DNA of 64,000 bases, taken from positions 1-64,000 of the forward strand of contig MKWL01000021.1 in NCBI GenBank assembly GCA_001899305.1, given 5' to 3'. The notes beneath the pieces were generated by a model. That model was not told the origin of the DNA and did not search any database. It saw nothing but the letters and a program-made list of their open reading frames with translations. Every line of letters begins with the position of its first letter. Position 1 is the first letter of the stretch. The position numbers and the translations under genes were made by a program. Positions 37,853 through 49,396 of this stretch are shown in pieces. The DNA comes from Thiobacillus sp. 0-1251. Lineage in GTDB: Bacteria > Pseudomonadota > Gammaproteobacteria > Burkholderiales > Thiobacillaceae.

Positions 37853-39484
37853 ATGGAATCCACTCAGACCGCGCCGGCACAAACCGGCGATCCCGCCCTG
37901 GTACGCGACGTCAGGAAACGCCGCACTTTTGCGATTATCTCGCACCCCGATGCGGGTAAAACCACACTCACAGAGAAGCTATTGCTGTTCGGCGGCGCGA
38001 TCCAGATGGCCGGCACGGTCAAGGCCAAGAAGAGCGGCAAGTTCGCCACCTCCGACTGGATGGCCGTGGAACAGGAACGCGGCATCTCGGTCGCGAGCTC
38101 GGTGATGCAGTTCTCCTACGACGACTGCGTGTTCAACCTGCTCGACACCCCCGGCCACAAGGACTTCTCGGAAGACACCTACCGCGTGCTCACCGCGGTC
38201 GACGCCGCGATCATGGTGGTCGACGCCGCCAAGGGCGTGGAAGAACAGACGATCAAGCTGCTGGAAGTGTGCCGGATGCGCAATACGCCCATCATCACCT
38301 TCATCAACAAGCTCGACCGCGAGGTGCGCGAGCCGCTGGAACTGCTCGACGAGATCGAGTCGATCCTGAAGATCCACTGCGCGCCGGTGACCTGGCCGAT
38401 CGGCATGGGCAAGCGCTTCCAGGGCGTCTACCACCTGATCCACGACGAGATCCTGCGCTTCAAGGCCGGCGAGGAAAACGCCGGCCAGCAGTTCGAATCG
38501 CTGCAGGGGCTGGGAGAAGCGGCGTTGCGGGAGCGCTTTCCGCTCGAAGCCGACACGCTCTTGTCCGAGATCGAACTGGTGCGCGGCGCTGGGGCCACCT
38601 TCAACATCGACGACTTTCTCGCCGGCAAACAAACCCCCGTCTTCTTCGGCTCCGGCATCAACAACTTCGGCGTGCGCGAAGTGCTGCGCGCGCTGTCCGA
38701 CTGGGCGCCGTCGCCGCTGCCGCGCGAGGCCATCGAACGCACGGTCGACCCCGCCGAACCCAAGTTCACCGGTTTCGTGTTCAAGATCCAGGCCAACATG
38801 GATCCGCAGCACCGCGACCGCATCGCCTTCTTCCGCGTCTGCTCGGGCCGCTACAGCCCCGGCATGAAGGTGCGCCACCGCCGCACCGGCAAGGACATGA
38901 AGATCGCCAACGCCGTCGTCTTCATGGCCAACGAGCGCACCCGCATGGAAGACGCCGTGGCCGGCGACATCATCGGCATCCACAACCACGGCCAGCTGCA
39001 CATCGGCGACACCCTCACCGAAGGCGAGGCCCTGCAGTACAAGGGCATCCCCTACTTCGCCCCCGAACTCTTCTCCAAGCCGCGCCTGCGCGATCCACTG
39101 CGCGCCAAGCAACTGAACAAAGGCCTACTGGAACTCGGTGAGGAAGGCGCGGTGCAGGTGTTTGCCCCCTTCGCTGACAATACGCTCCTGATCGGCGCCG
39201 TCGGCCCGCTGCAGTTCGAGATCGTTGCGCATCGGCTGAGAACCGAATACGGCGTCGACGCCACCTTCGAGAACGCCGGCATCCACACCGCGCGCTGGGT
39301 CACCTGCCCGGATGCCCAGCACCTGGCTGAATTCACCAAGGCCAATACGCTGAAGCTGGCAAAGGACGTCGACGGCAACCTGGTCTATCTGGCGGATACG
39401 CGGGTGAATCTGCAACTGGCGCAGGAGCGCTGGCCCAAGGTCGCGTTCCACGACACGCGGGAGCATGGGCAGGTGATGGGTTGA
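37853..39484 (+). CDS. prfC: Peptide chain release factor 3 (RF3)
   Basis: Translational GTPase that recycles RF1/RF2 from the ribosome after termination. The 543-residue product has G1 [15 protein letters not shown], the switch segment [13 protein letters not shown]3 [17 protein letters not shown]4 FINKLDRE and the RF3-specific C-terminal region ([20 protein letters not shown]). The ATG at 37853 is preferred to a TTG at 37826 because it fits the family length (E. coli 529). The divergent gap to the kinase gene holds a TAAAAT at 37814-37819 that could be a -10 element, but no -35 matches it. Confidence 0.96.
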   Translation: MESTQTAPAQTGDPALVRDVRKRRTFAIISHPDAGKTTLTEKLLLFGGAIQMAGTVKAKKSGKFATSDWMAVEQERGISVASSVMQFSYDDCVFNLLDTPGHKDFSEDTYRVLTAVDAAIMVVDAAKGVEEQTIKLLEVCRMRNTPIITFINKLDREVREPLELLDEIESILKIHCAPVTWPIGMGKRFQGVYHLIHDEILRFKAGEENAGQQFESLQGLGEAALRERFPLEADTLLSEIELVRGAGATFNIDDFLAGKQTPVFFGSGINNFGVREVLRALSDWAPSPLPREAIERTVDPAEPKFTGFVFKIQANMDPQHRDRIAFFRVCSGRYSPGMKVRHRRTGKDMKIANAVVFMANERTRMEDAVAGDIIGIHNHGQLHIGDTLTEGEALQYKGIPYFAPELFSKPRLRDPLRAKQLNKGLLELGEEGAVQVFAPFADNTLLIGAVGPLQFEIVAHRLRTEYGVDATFENAGIHTARWVTCPDAQHLAEFTKANTLKLAKDVDGNLVYLADTRVNLQLAQERWPKVAFHDTREHGQVMG

Positions 39485-39513
39485 CCTAGACGGTCATCCC
39501 GAAGACACCGCCG

Positions 39514-41571
39514 CTACAACACCCACCCCACCAGTTCCAGCGCCCCGCGCACCACCGCCGCCACGGCAAGCGCCACGCCGATGGAAAGCGCGACCGAATA
39601 GAGCGCGTCACGCCGGCCGAGCAGCTTAAGCATCATGGCGAAAGTGGACACGCAGGGCACGTAAAAAGTCAGGAACACCAGGAAGGTGGCAATCTGCGTG
39701 GTGTCGAGCACGCTGGCCAGCTCTTGCGTGCCGAGCGCCTGGAACACCATGAGCAGCGACAGTTCCTTGCGCAGCACGCCGAACAGGATCGGCACCCCAA
39801 GCGCCACCGGCAGCCCCAGCCACCACACCGTCACCGGCGTGAGCGTGAGATTGACCCAGGCATCGGCGCCGTAATGGCTCAGCAGTGCCAGCACCACGCT
39901 GCCCGCCACCAGGAGCGGCAGCACGATGGTGACGATGTCGCGGCTGCGCTCCCAGGTATTGGCCAGCAAGGCGCGCAGGGTGGGCACGGCGTAGGCGGGA
40001 ATTTCCTGGATCATGCCTGGCGTGGTCTCGGGATAGCGGCGCTTCAGGAGCTTGCCGACCAGGCTGACGACGACGGGCGCGAGCATGAAGAGGGCGAACA
40101 CGCCGAAGCCGCCGAGATATTTTCCACCCACCGCAAGGATGATGGCCGAGCGCGCCGAACACGGCAGGAAGGTGATCAGCAGCGAGGCTACCGTGCGGTC
40201 GCGGCCGTGGGTGACGGCCGCGGTTGCGGCCAGCGCAGGCACGTTGCAGCCCAGCCCCATCAGGAACGGCAGGGCGACGCCGCCGTGCAGCCCCAGCCGA
40301 TGGAAGCCGCGATCGACCACGAAGGCCACGCGGTGCATGATCCCGGATTCCTCCAGCCACACCAGCAGCAACACCAATGGAATCATGTAGGGAATGACGA
40401 TGCCGGCGAGACCGATGAAGCCGTCGAGCACCGCGCGGCCGAGCACGCCCGTGAGTTCGGTCGGCTGCCACGGCTCGGCCCACGCGATCAAGCGCGCGAC
40501 CGTCAGGCTGTCGAGCACGGCGCTCACCTCGAATACGAACAGCAGCACCAGCGCGAACACCGCCAGCGTGCCGACGAAGCCCCAGCGCGGATGCAGGAAA
40601 AGATCATCGGCCCACACCTGCCAGCGCGGCGGCGCACCTTCCTGACCGGGGCGGGTCGCCGCCTCGGTCAGCAGGGCGGCGCGGTGATGCCGATCGGCAT
40701 GCAGCTCCTCCGCCAGCCGGCGCGGCAAGGCCGCATCGGCAATGGCGCGCGCGGCGAGCAAGGCCGCGTAGCGATCGGGGAAATGCGCCTGCAATTCCTG
40801 TGCGAAATAACCGTCGTTTTCCGCGAGCTGTAGCGTCAGTAGCGTCTCGGGGACTGCGAAAGCCGCCGCCACGTCCGGCTGGCGCGCGATCTCGGCAATG
40901 GCCCGCAATTGCGCTTCGATGTGCGCACTGTAGGGCGGAGTCGCCGGATGCGGTTGCAGAAATCTTGCTTCGCGGGCGACGTGCACCACGGTGGTATACA
41001 GATCGGCCAGGCCGATGCCCATGTGCGCCACGGTCGGCACCACCGGCGCGCCCAGTTGGGCCGACAGGGCGCGCACATTGATGAAGCGTCGCCGGGCACG
41101 TGCCTCGTCCATGCGGTTGAGCGCAAACACCATCGGCCTCCCCAGCTGCATCAACTCCAGCGCGAGCTCGAGATCGCGTTCCAGCGCCGTGGCATCCATC
41201 ACCACCAGCAGCACATCCGGAGCGGCAAATGTGCTGTCGGGCTGGTTCGTCTCGTGCTGCGCGATGGCCGGCCAGCGGTCGCCCCACAACAGATACTTCA
41301 ACGTCACACAGGCGTCCGCATCCAGATGGTGCAGGCCGCCGATGGCGGGTAAGGCGACCAGGGAAATCTGGTCGATCCCTACCTCGACCAGGCATTCCTC
41401 ATACGCAGGCCCGATGCCGGCCAGACGCTCGTGGTGGGTGGACGTACTGGCGGCCGCACGAAAAATGCTGTGCTTGCCGCTGCCGGTGCGGCCGACGATG
41501 GCCACGCGAGGGCGCCTGGCACCGCGCAGCCCGGGGCCGTGAAGGGGAAAACTATGCGCGGGCGAGGTCAT
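39514..41571 (-). CDS. feoB: FeoB-like ferrous iron transporter with degenerate GTPase motifs
   Basis: Inner-membrane protein of 685 residues with the FeoB plan: N-terminal G domain (about 20-190) and a C-terminal channel part (about 345-685) with the gate motif GLGCNVPALAAT and the later CSARSAIILAVGGKY. The G domain is unusual. G1 reads GRTGSGKHS, with His34 where Ser/Thr binds magnesium. G3 reads ALPAIGG instead of DLPG, so the catalytic-region Asp is lost. G4 (NRMD, 152-155) remains. No feoA or feoC is adjacent. It is the last gene of the housekeeping run, 13 bp after radA. The ATG at 41571 is chosen over an upstream in-frame ATG inside radA. Confidence 0.82.
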   Translation of the reverse strand: MTSPAHSFPLHGPGLRGARRPRVAIVGRTGSGKHSIFRAAASTSTHHERLAGIGPAYEECLVEVGIDQISLVALPAIGGLHHLDADACVTLKYLLWGDRWPAIAQHETNQPDSTFAAPDVLLVVMDATALERDLELALELMQLGRPMVFALNRMDEARARRRFINVRALSAQLGAPVVPTVAHMGIGLADLYTTVVHVAREARFLQPHPATPPYSAHIEAQLRAIAEIARQPDVAAAFAVPETLLTLQLAENDGYFAQELQAHFPDRYAALLAARAIADAALPRRLAEELHADRHHRAALLTEAATRPGQEGAPPRWQVWADDLFLHPRWGFVGTLAVFALVLLFVFEVSAVLDSLTVARLIAWAEPWQPTELTGVLGRAVLDGFIGLAGIVIPYMIPLVLLLVWLEESGIMHRVAFVVDRGFHRLGLHGGVALPFLMGLGCNVPALAATAAVTHGRDRTVASLLITFLPCSARSAIILAVGGKYLGGFGVFALFMLAPVVVSLVGKLLKRRYPETTPGMIQEIPAYAVPTLRALLANTWERSRDIVTIVLPLLVAGSVVLALLSHYGADAWVNLTLTPVTVWWLGLPVALGVPILFGVLRKELSLLMVFQALGTQELASVLDTTQIATFLVFLTFYVPCVSTFAMMLKLLGRRDALYSVALSIGVALAVAAVVRGALELVGWVL

Positions 41572-41584
41572 GGAATGAAAACGC

Positions 41585-42940
41585 TCAGCTTTCCCTGAAC
41601 AAACGGATCGCCTCGTCCAGCCGCTGCACCGCATGCACCGTCATGCCGGCGATCTTCTGCTTGGGCTGGTTGGCGGCCGGGACGATGGCCTGGGTGAAGC
41701 CGAGCTTGGCGGCTTCCTTGAGGCGCTCCTGGCCGCGCTGTACCGGGCGGATTTCTCCGGCGAGGCCAACTTCGCCGAACATCACCAGCTTGTCGGGCAG
41801 CGGCTGGCTGCGGAGCGAGGACACGATGGCGGCGAGCACGGCGAGGTCGGCGGCGGGTTCGCTGATCTTCACCCCGCCGACGGCGTTGACGAACACGTCC
41901 TGATCGAAGCAGGCGATGCCGGCGTGGCGGTGCAGCACGGCGAGCAGCATGGCGAGGCGGTTCTGCTCCAGGCCGACGCTCAATCGGCGCGGGCTCGGCG
42001 CGTGACTGGAATCGACCAGCGCCTGGATTTCCACCAGCAGCGGCCGCGTGCCTTCCTGCGTCACCAGCACGCACGAACCCGGCACCGGCTCGCCGTGGCG
42101 CGACAGGAAGATCGCTGAGGGGTTGGAGACGCCCTTGAGGCCTTTTTCGGTCATCGCGAACACGCCGATCTCGTTGACTGCACCGAAGCGGTTCTTGAAC
42201 GCGCGCACCAGCCGGAAGGACGAACCGGTGTCACCCTCGAAATACAGCACAGTGTCGACGATGTGCTCGAGCACGCGCGGGCCGGCGATGGCGCCTTCCT
42301 TGGTGACGTGGCCGACGAGGATGATGGCGGTGCCGGTCTGCTTCGCGTGGCGCGTCAGCTGCGCGGCGCACTCGCGCACCTGCGCCACCGAACCGGGCGC
42401 GGAGGTCAGCGCCTCCGAATAGACGGTCTGGATCGAGTCGATCACCGCAACCTCGGGCTTCATCTCGGTCAGCTGCGCGAGGATGGCTTCCAGCCGGATT
42501 TCCGGCAGCACCGGCAGATTGGTCTCGGGCAGGGAAAGCCGCCGCGCGCGCAGCGCGACCTGGCGCGCCGATTCCTCGCCGCTGATGTAGAGCGTTTTCA
42601 GGTTGCCGGATAGACCGGCCAGGGCTTGCAACAGCAGCGTCGACTTGCCGATGCCGGGGTCGCCGCCGATCAGCACCACCCCGCCCGGCACCAGGCCGCC
42701 GCCAAGCACGCGGTCGAGTTCGCCGATGTCGGTGGCGATGCGGCTTTCCTCGGAGGCCTCGACGTCATGCAGCAGTTGCACGGTGCTGGTCGCCGCCAAC
42801 GCGGCGAAACGCGGTTTCGCTGATTCGGCGATGGTCTCGACCAGGGTATTCCAGGCGTTGCAGTGGGGGCACTGACCCTGCCACTTGGGCGACTGTCCGC
42901 CGCATTCGGTGCAGGTGTAGATCGTCTTGGTTTTGGCCAT
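41585..42940 (-). CDS. radA: DNA repair protein RadA (Sms)
   Basis: ATP-dependent protein that extends and processes recombination intermediates. The 451 residues contain an N-terminal zinc finger (Cys10, Cys13 and the CPHC pair), a RecA-like core with Walker A GGDPGIGKSTLLLQ, the RadA-specific KNRFGAVNEIGVF motif and a C-terminal Lon-protease-like domain (VGLEQNRLAMLLAVLHRHAG). Length is the family standard (about 460). It lies 14 bp after cysM. Confidence 0.96.
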   Translation of the reverse strand: MAKTKTIYTCTECGGQSPKWQGQCPHCNAWNTLVETIAESAKPRFAALAATSTVQLLHDVEASEESRIATDIGELDRVLGGGLVPGGVVLIGGDPGIGKSTLLLQALAGLSGNLKTLYISGEESARQVALRARRLSLPETNLPVLPEIRLEAILAQLTEMKPEVAVIDSIQTVYSEALTSAPGSVAQVRECAAQLTRHAKQTGTAIILVGHVTKEGAIAGPRVLEHIVDTVLYFEGDTGSSFRLVRAFKNRFGAVNEIGVFAMTEKGLKGVSNPSAIFLSRHGEPVPGSCVLVTQEGTRPLLVEIQALVDSSHAPSPRRLSVGLEQNRLAMLLAVLHRHAGIACFDQDVFVNAVGGVKISEPAADLAVLAAIVSSLRSQPLPDKLVMFGEVGLAGEIRPVQRGQERLKEAAKLGFTQAIVPAANQPKQKIAGMTVHAVQRLDEAIRLFRES

Positions 42941-42954
42941 CCGCTACCCGCTAA

Positions 42955-43847
<893 letters not shown>

Positions 43848-43851
<4 letters not shown>

Positions 43852-44846
43852 GTCTTCAACAGGTGTTCGATGTAGCGGGAAGTGCCTTCTTCCACGCTGT
43901 AAAAGGCCGCATCATACCCCGCCCCGCGCAGCGCGGAGATATCGGCTTCGGTATAGCTCTGGTACTTGCCCTTGAGCGCCTCAGGAAACGCGATGTAGCT
44001 GACGAGGCCCTGGGCCTGCATCTGCTCCAGCGTCAGCGCCGGCTGCCCCTCCGCGGCGCGGCACGCATTGACCGCCGCCACCGCGACGTCGTTGAAGCTC
44101 TGGCAGCGTCCGGTGCCGACGTTGAAGATGCCGGACACGTCGGGATGGTCGAGGAACCACATATTGACCCGCACCACGTCCTCAATCGAGACGAAATCGC
44201 GCCGCTGCTCGCCGTTGGGATAGCCATCGCAGCCCTCGAACAGCTTCACCCTACCCTCGGCACGGTACTGGTTGAAGAAGTGGAAGGCGACCGAGGCCAT
44301 GCGCCCCTTGTGCTGCTCGCGCGGGCCGTAGACGTTGAAATAGCGAAAGCCCGCGATCTGCGCCGTCCGGTCGTTCCACAGGCGCCGCACGCTCTGGTCG
44401 AACAGGAACTTGGAATAGCCGTAAACGTTGAGCGGCGACTCGAATTCGCGCGATTCGGAGAACACGCGGCCGCCGCCGTACACACTGGCCGACGAGGCGT
44501 AGAGAAACTGTGCGCCTTCGTCCTGACAGAATTTGAGCAGCGCGCTGGAGTAGCGGTAGTTGTTCTCCATCATGTAGCGGCCGTCGGTCTCCATGGTGTC
44601 GGAACACGCGCCTTCGTGGAAGATCGCCGCCACGGCGCCGTCGAGCACGCCCTCCTCGACCAGGTCGAGGAATTCGGCCTTGTCGAAGTAGTCGGCGATT
44701 TCGCAGTCAGTCAGGTTCCTGAACTTGTCCGCCTTGGTCAGGTTGTCGACCGCGATGATGTTGGTCTCGCCGCGTTCGTTCAACGCCTTGACGATGTTGG
44801 CGCCGATGAACCCGGCGGCGCCGGTGACGACGGTGTACTGGCTCAT
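43848..44846 (-). CDS. hldD: ADP-L-glycero-D-manno-heptose 6-epimerase
   Basis: Converts ADP-D-glycero-D-manno-heptose to the L-glycero form for LPS inner core. The 332-residue short-chain dehydrogenase fold begins [17 protein letters not shown] (NADP-binding) and has the catalytic Tyr-x-x-x-Lys in [15 protein letters not shown], plus [20 protein letters not shown]. Length matches the E. coli enzyme (310) with small additions. It overlaps hldA and cysM by four bases each, so all three should be co-translated. Confidence 0.95.
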
Positions 44847-45778
44847 GCTTCTTCTCCAAAAACTTCATCGGCCGTGGCGACCGCGGTGCCGAACTTGCCG
44901 ACCACGATGCCCGCCGCACGGTTCGCCAGGCGCACCGCCTCGATGCCGCTGGCACCCGCCGCCAATGCCACGGCAAAGGCGGCGATCACGGTGTCGCCGG
45001 CGCCGGAGACGTCGAATACTTCCTGCGCCCGCGTGGGTTCGTGATGCGCGCCGGCTGCGTCGAACAGGCTCATGCCTTCCTCGCTGCGCGTCACCAGCAA
45101 AGCCCCCAGCTGGAAGCTCGCGCGCACCGCCGCGGCCTTGTCGGCGAGCTCGGCCTCAGATTTCCAGCTGCCGGCTACGTCGCGAAATTCGCTGCGGTTG
45201 GGTGTGATCAGGGTGGCGCCGGTATAGCGCGCCCAGTCGTCGCCCTTGGGGTCGACCAGGATGGGCTTGTTCGCTGTGCGCGCCAGTTCGATCATGCGGG
45301 TGACGTGCGTCAGCCCACCCTTGCCGTAGTCCGACAGAATCACCACGTCGCAGTCGGCCAGCAGTTGCGCATAGGCTTCCAGCTTGGCCGCCAGCACCTC
45401 GTGACCGGGCTGGGTCTCGAAGTCGACGCGCAGCAGCTGCTGCTGGCGGCCGATGACGCGCAGCTTGGTGATGGTGGAAAACGCCGGATCTTCGTGCAGG
45501 TGGACGGTGAACGACTCGGCCTCGAGCAGGGCCCGCAGGGCCTGCCCGGCCTCGTCACGCCCCGCCACCGACAGCAGCGTGACCTGCGCACCGAGCGCCG
45601 CCGCGTTGCGCGCCACGTTGCCAGCGCCACCGATGCGGTCCTCGTTGCGTGTGACGTGCACCACCGGCACCGGCGCCTCGGGCGAGATGCGCGAGACATC
45701 GCCGAACCAGTAGCGATCGAGCATCACGTCGCCCACCACCAGGACGCGGGCACGGCGGATAGCGTCACGCAGTGACAT
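44843..45778 (-). CDS. hldA: D-glycero-beta-D-manno-heptose-7-phosphate kinase (single-domain)
   Basis: Ribokinase-family enzyme that phosphorylates heptose 7-phosphate at C1 in LPS core synthesis. The 311 residues include [40 protein letters not shown] and the catalytic loop [20 protein letters not shown]. The E. coli HldE protein carries an extra adenylyltransferase domain; it is absent here, so a separate HldC enzyme must exist outside the window. It lies 12 bp after ugd. Confidence 0.93.
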   Translation of the reverse strand: MSLRDAIRRARVLVVGDVMLDRYWFGDVSRISPEAPVPVVHVTRNEDRIGGAGNVARNAAALGAQVTLLSVAGRDEAGQALRALLEAESFTVHLHEDPAFSTITKLRVIGRQQQLLRVDFETQPGHEVLAAKLEAYAQLLADCDVVILSDYGKGGLTHVTRMIELARTANKPILVDPKGDDWARYTGATLITPNRSEFRDVAGSWKSEAELADKAAAVRASFQLGALLVTRSEEGMSLFDAAGAHHEPTRAQEVFDVSGAGDTVIAAFAVALAAGASGIEAVRLANRAAGIVVGKFGTAVATADEVFGEEA

Positions 45779-45790
45779 TGGGTATCCCCA

Positions 45791-47113
45791 TTACTGACGG
45801 CCGATCGGCAGGTAATCGAAGCCCATCTCGCGCATCGCCTGCGGCTCATAGAGATTGCGGCCATCGAATACCAGCGGTGTCTTCAGCAGCGACTTCATGG
45901 TGTCGAAGTTGGGGCTGCGGAAGACCTTCCATTCGGTGACGATCAAGAGCGCGTCGGCGCCTTTCAGCGCGTCCATCGGGCTGTCGACCAGCAGCAGGTC
46001 GGCGCGCTCGCCGTAGATGCGGCGCGTTTCCTCCATTGCGGCCGGATCGTAGGCCGACACGCTCGCGCCCATCGCCCACAGCGCTTCGAGCATGGTGCGG
46101 CTGGGCGCCTCGCGCATGTCGTCGGTATTCGGCTTGAACGCGAGACCCCACATGGCGAAACGCTTGCCCTTGAGGTCCTTGCCGAAGCGCGCGGTCAGCT
46201 TGTTGACCAGGATGTGTTTCTGCGCGTCGTTAGCCTCTTCCACGGCGTCGAGCACGCGCAAGGGAATGCCGTTTTCCTGGCCGGTGCGACGCAAGGCCTG
46301 CACGTCCTTGGGAAAACACGAGCCGCCGTAGCCGCAGCCGGCATACAGGAAGTGATAGCCGATGCGCGGGTCGGAACCGATGCCGTGGCGCACCTGCTCG
46401 ATGTCGGCGCCGAGCTTTTCAGCCAGCACGGCAAGCTCGTTCATGAAGGAGATCCGCGTCGCCAGCATGGCGTTGGCGGCGTACTTGGTCAGCTCGGCAC
46501 TGCGCACGTCCATCACTGTCAGGCGGTCGTGGTTGCGCTGGAACGGCGCGTAGAGCTGGCGCAGCAAGGCCGTGGCGCGTTCGCTGTCGGTGCCGATGAC
46601 GATGCGGTCGGGCTTCATGAAGTCGTCCACCGCTGCCCCCTCCTTCAGGAATTCGGGGTTGGACGCGACATTGAATTCGATTGCCGCGCCACGACTGGCC
46701 AACTCCTCCGTCAGTGCGGCACGCACCTTGTCGGCGGTCCCGACCGGCACGGTGGACTTGTCGACCACCAGCTTGTAGTCGCTCATGTAACGGCCGATGT
46801 TGCGCGCCGCGGCCACCACGTACTGCAGGTCGGCCGAGCCATCCTCGTCGGGCGGGGTGCCGACGGCGATGAACTGGATCTGGCCAAAGGCCACCGATTC
46901 CTCGATGTCGGTCGTGAAAGACAGGCGGCCGGCCGCGACGTTGCGCTTCACCATGTCTTCCAGGCCTGGCTCATAGATCGGAATGCCGCCGGATTTCAGG
47001 ATCTCGATCTTGTTGGGGTCGACGTCGAGGCACAGCACTTCGTTGCCCACTTCGGCCAGACAGGTCCCGGTCACCAGGCCCACATAGCCCGTTCCAATTA
47101 CCGTGATTTTCAA
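45791..47113 (-). CDS. ugd: UDP-glucose 6-dehydrogenase
   Basis: Oxidises UDP-glucose to UDP-glucuronate for capsule, LPS or lipid A modification. The 440-residue product begins [20 protein letters not shown] (NAD-binding) and carries the catalytic Cys in [16 protein letters not shown], with the C-terminal UDP-binding region ([20 protein letters not shown]). Length is typical of the bacterial long form. It sits between pyrF and hldA with 12-bp gaps on each side. Confidence 0.95.
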   Translation of the reverse strand: MKITVIGTGYVGLVTGTCLAEVGNEVLCLDVDPNKIEILKSGGIPIYEPGLEDMVKRNVAAGRLSFTTDIEESVAFGQIQFIAVGTPPDEDGSADLQYVVAAARNIGRYMSDYKLVVDKSTVPVGTADKVRAALTEELASRGAAIEFNVASNPEFLKEGAAVDDFMKPDRIVIGTDSERATALLRQLYAPFQRNHDRLTVMDVRSAELTKYAANAMLATRISFMNELAVLAEKLGADIEQVRHGIGSDPRIGYHFLYAGCGYGGSCFPKDVQALRRTGQENGIPLRVLDAVEEANDAQKHILVNKLTARFGKDLKGKRFAMWGLAFKPNTDDMREAPSRTMLEALWAMGASVSAYDPAAMEETRRIYGERADLLLVDSPMDALKGADALLIVTEWKVFRSPNFDTMKSLLKTPLVFDGRNLYEPQAMREMGFDYLPIGRQ

Positions 47114-47125
47114 AGCGTCTTCTCC

Positions 47126-47824
47126 CTAAGAATTCTGTATATCGGACTGTATCTGTTTGAGCGCAGCCAGAGGATCGGCTGCGGCGGTGATCGGGCGCCC
47201 GATCACCAGGTCGGTCGCGCCCGCGCGCAGGGCTTCTGCCGGCGTCATCACACGGCGCTGGTCGCCGGTTTCGGCACCGGCCGGCCGGATCCCCGGCGTG
47301 ACCAGGCGGAAATCCGCGCCCAGAGCGGCGCGCAGCATGGTGGCCTCCTGCGCCGAGCAGACCACGCCATCGAGCTGACAAGCCTGTGTCAGCCGCGCCA
47401 GCCGCAGCACCTGGTCGGCCGGCGCATCGGCCACGCCGACCTCGGCCAGATCCTCGGCGCCCATGCTGGTCAGTACCGTCACGGCAATCAGGAGCGGCCG
47501 TTGTTCGAGGCCTGCCAGCGCATCCAGCGCCGCCGCCATCATGCGGCGCCCGCCCGAGGCATGCACGTTCATCATCCACACGCCCAGTCCAGCCGCAGCC
47601 CGGCACGCCGCCGCCACGGTATTGGGAATGTCGTGGAATTTCAGGTCGAGAAAGACATCGAAGCCGCGCGCCACCAGCGTACGCACCAGTTCCGGTCCGG
47701 CCACGGTGAACAACTCCTTGCCCACCTTGAGCCGGCACAACGCCGGATCAAGCCGCGCCACCAGCGCCAATGCCGACGTCGCGTCCGCATAGTCCAGCGC
47801 CACGATGATCTTGGTCGAATTCAC
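47126..47824 (-). CDS. pyrF: Orotidine 5'-phosphate decarboxylase
   Basis: Last step of UMP synthesis. The product is 232 residues. The substrate-binding VALDYADA and the catalytic Lys/Asp cluster [17 protein letters not shown] are present, and [20 protein letters not shown] is the conserved phosphate loop. The start is GTG at 47824, with AAGGGA about 5 bases upstream; the frame is open to 47962 but that extension overlaps lapB and lacks homology. The 35-bp leader contains degenerate 7-base repeats (GTGAGTG-like). Confidence 0.93.
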   Translation of the reverse strand: MNSTKIIVALDYADATSALALVARLDPALCRLKVGKELFTVAGPELVRTLVARGFDVFLDLKFHDIPNTVAAACRAAAGLGVWMMNVHASGGRRMMAAALDALAGLEQRPLLIAVTVLTSMGAEDLAEVGVADAPADQVLRLARLTQACQLDGVVCSAQEATMLRAALGADFRLVTPGIRPAGAETGDQRRVMTPAEALRAGATDLVIGRPITAAADPLAALKQIQSDIQNS

Positions 47825-47832
47825 CTCGTCCC

Positions 47833-47864
47833 TTTCACTCACTACTGACTGCTCCCCACTCACG
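47833..47864 (-). repeat. Degenerate heptanucleotide repeats between lapB and pyrF
   Basis: On the minus strand the lapB stop region reads in 7-base steps GTGAGTG, GGGAGCA, GTCAGTA, GTGAGTG. The units are imperfect but keep the GTGAG core seen in the perfect arrays in aroA and cmk, in the opposite orientation. It overlaps the lapB stop and the pyrF leader. Confidence 0.4.
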
Positions 47865-49026
47865 CTTCTCCCTCGCTCCGCTCGGGATCGAAGCTGTCCC
47901 AGCGCCCGCAGGCCGGGCAACGCCAGAAGAACTGCTTCGCCTTGAAACCGCAACTGCCGCACTGGTAACGCATCATGCGCTGGCTATGCGAGGCCACCAG
48001 GGTCTTTTCCACCTGCAACAGCTCGCGCATCTCAGGCTCTGCATTGACGAGCTCGGCTTCGAGCAGGCGGTCCAGCGTGCGCAGGCTGGGATTGCGCCGC
48101 AATTCCTCGCGCGCAAGCTGGCTGGCTGCCGTAGCGCCTTCGATTTCGGCCACCGCGAGATACAGCGCATTGAACACGTCCGGCGACGGCTGCCGGGCAT
48201 ACAAGGCGCGCAGCCACTGCACGCCTTCGTCCAGCCGCCCCAACAGACGGTAGCTGCCAAGTACGCGATCCACGACCAATGCCATATGGGCCGCGCTTTG
48301 CGTTTCGACCAGACGCCAGTCGGCAATAGCAGCTTCGTGCCGCCCCGCTGCCGCGTCGAGGTCGCCCGCCATCAGGTTGGCGCGCACCGACTGGCGGTTG
48401 CTGGACAGCGCCTGCTGCAACTGGGCGACGGCGGCTTCAGCATTGCCCCGGGCCGATTCGAGCAGCGCCAGTTCGCAATGGAAATGGGCAATGTCGGCGT
48501 TGAGCGGCTTGCTGGTGTCCTTTTCCAGTATGTGCGCGGCGTCGATGGCCTTCTGCCAGTCCTTCTCCTGCACGTAGATTTCCAGCAGGTAGGTGCGTGC
48601 CAGACCGTGCTGTTGCGTTTTCAGCAGCCTCGTGAACACCTGTTCGGCGCGATCGAGCAGGCCCGCCTTGAGGTAATCCTGGCCTAGTTCGCTCATCGCG
48701 CGCAGACGTTGTTCCTCGGCCAGGCCTTCGCGTTCCAGCAGGTTCTCGTGCATGCGGATGGCGCGGTCGAGTTCGCCGCGCCGGCGGAACAGGCCGCCCA
48801 GCGCAAAGTGCAGGTCGATGGTTTCAGGTTCGAGCTTGACGACTTCGAGAAAGGCCTCAATGGCCTTGTCGGGCTGCTCGTTGAGCAGAAAATTCAGGCC
48901 GCGGAAATACGAGTTGGGCAGCGCACGCGACTCGGTCACCACCTGCCGGATGTCCACCCGCGCGGCCAGCCAGCCCAGCACAAAAAACAGGGGAAACGCC
49001 AGCAGCCACCAGAACTCGAATTCCAT
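47860..49026 (-). CDS. lapB: LPS assembly protein B (LapB/YciM)
   Basis: Inner-membrane TPR protein that co-ordinates LPS transport and controls LpxC turnover in proteobacteria. The 388 residues start with one membrane helix ([19 protein letters not shown]), continue with about nine TPR repeats (for example [20 protein letters not shown]), and end with a rubredoxin-like metal site of two Cys pairs (YQCGSCG and RCPACGRW). Length matches E. coli (389). It lies 4 bp after lapA, so both should be made together. Confidence 0.95.
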   Translation of the reverse strand: MEFEFWWLLAFPLFFVLGWLAARVDIRQVVTESRALPNSYFRGLNFLLNEQPDKAIEAFLEVVKLEPETIDLHFALGGLFRRRGELDRAIRMHENLLEREGLAEEQRLRAMSELGQDYLKAGLLDRAEQVFTRLLKTQQHGLARTYLLEIYVQEKDWQKAIDAAHILEKDTSKPLNADIAHFHCELALLESARGNAEAAVAQLQQALSSNRQSVRANLMAGDLDAAAGRHEAAIADWRLVETQSAAHMALVVDRVLGSYRLLGRLDEGVQWLRALYARQPSPDVFNALYLAVAEIEGATAASQLAREELRRNPSLRTLDRLLEAELVNAEPEMRELLQVEKTLVASHSQRMMRYQCGSCGFKAKQFFWRCPACGRWDSFDPERSEGEA

Positions 49027-49030
49027 GGGC

Positions 49031-49318
49031 TTATACGACGGGCAGATCGGTTTGCGTGACCGTATCCAGCTCGGCCGCCTTCGGCTTGCGGCCCAGTTCG
49101 CGCCGTAGCCGGAACAGTGTGGGCAGCAAGGCGAGCACCCCGATCAGGGCGCCGAGGATGAATGCCAAGCCCAACATGACGATCAGCGGCGCCTGCCACA
49201 CATAATCCAGATAGGAGTAAAAGGTCACGCTATGACTGTTTTTCAGGGCAAAGCCCAGCACCAGCAGAAAAACCAGCAGTTTTGCCAGTAAGCCCAGATA
49301 GTGCGTGAAATTTTTCAT
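49031..49318 (-). CDS. lapA: LPS assembly protein A (LapA/YciS)
   Basis: Small inner-membrane partner of LapB. The 95-residue product has two hydrophobic helices (LLAKLLVFLLVLGFALKN and LIVMLGLAFILGALIGVLAL) joined by a short NSHSVTFYSYLDYVWQ loop, and a cytoplasmic tail beginning RLRRELGRKPK. This is the DUF1049 layout. The ATG has no strong ribosome site. A good promoter (49343-49370) lies just upstream and separates lapAB from the terminated ihfB transcript. Confidence 0.93.
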   Translation of the reverse strand: MKNFTHYLGLLAKLLVFLLVLGFALKNSHSVTFYSYLDYVWQAPLIVMLGLAFILGALIGVLALLPTLFRLRRELGRKPKAAELDTVTQTDLPVV

Positions 49319-49342
49319 GTGTATGCGCCAGGAAGTTCGCCC

Positions 49343-49370
49343 ATTTTACCCGCGCGGCGCCAATCGCCAA
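49343..49370 (-). promoter_or_regulatory. Predicted sigma-70 promoter for lapAB
   Basis: On the minus strand TTGGCG (49370-49365) and TAAAAT (49348-49343) are separated by 16 bases, giving a transcript start about 18 bases before the lapA ATG. The -35 box overlaps the end of the ihfB terminator, so lapAB appears to have its own transcription start. Confidence 0.55.
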
Positions 49371-49396
49371 AGAAAACGGCGCCTTGCGGCGCCGTC
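49371..49396 (-). terminator. Intrinsic terminator downstream of ihfB
   Basis: On the minus strand ACGGCGCC-GCAA-GGCGCCGT forms a perfect 8-bp GC-rich stem, followed by TTTTCTTT. It ends the cmk-rpsA-ihfB transcript before lapA. Confidence 0.88.
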
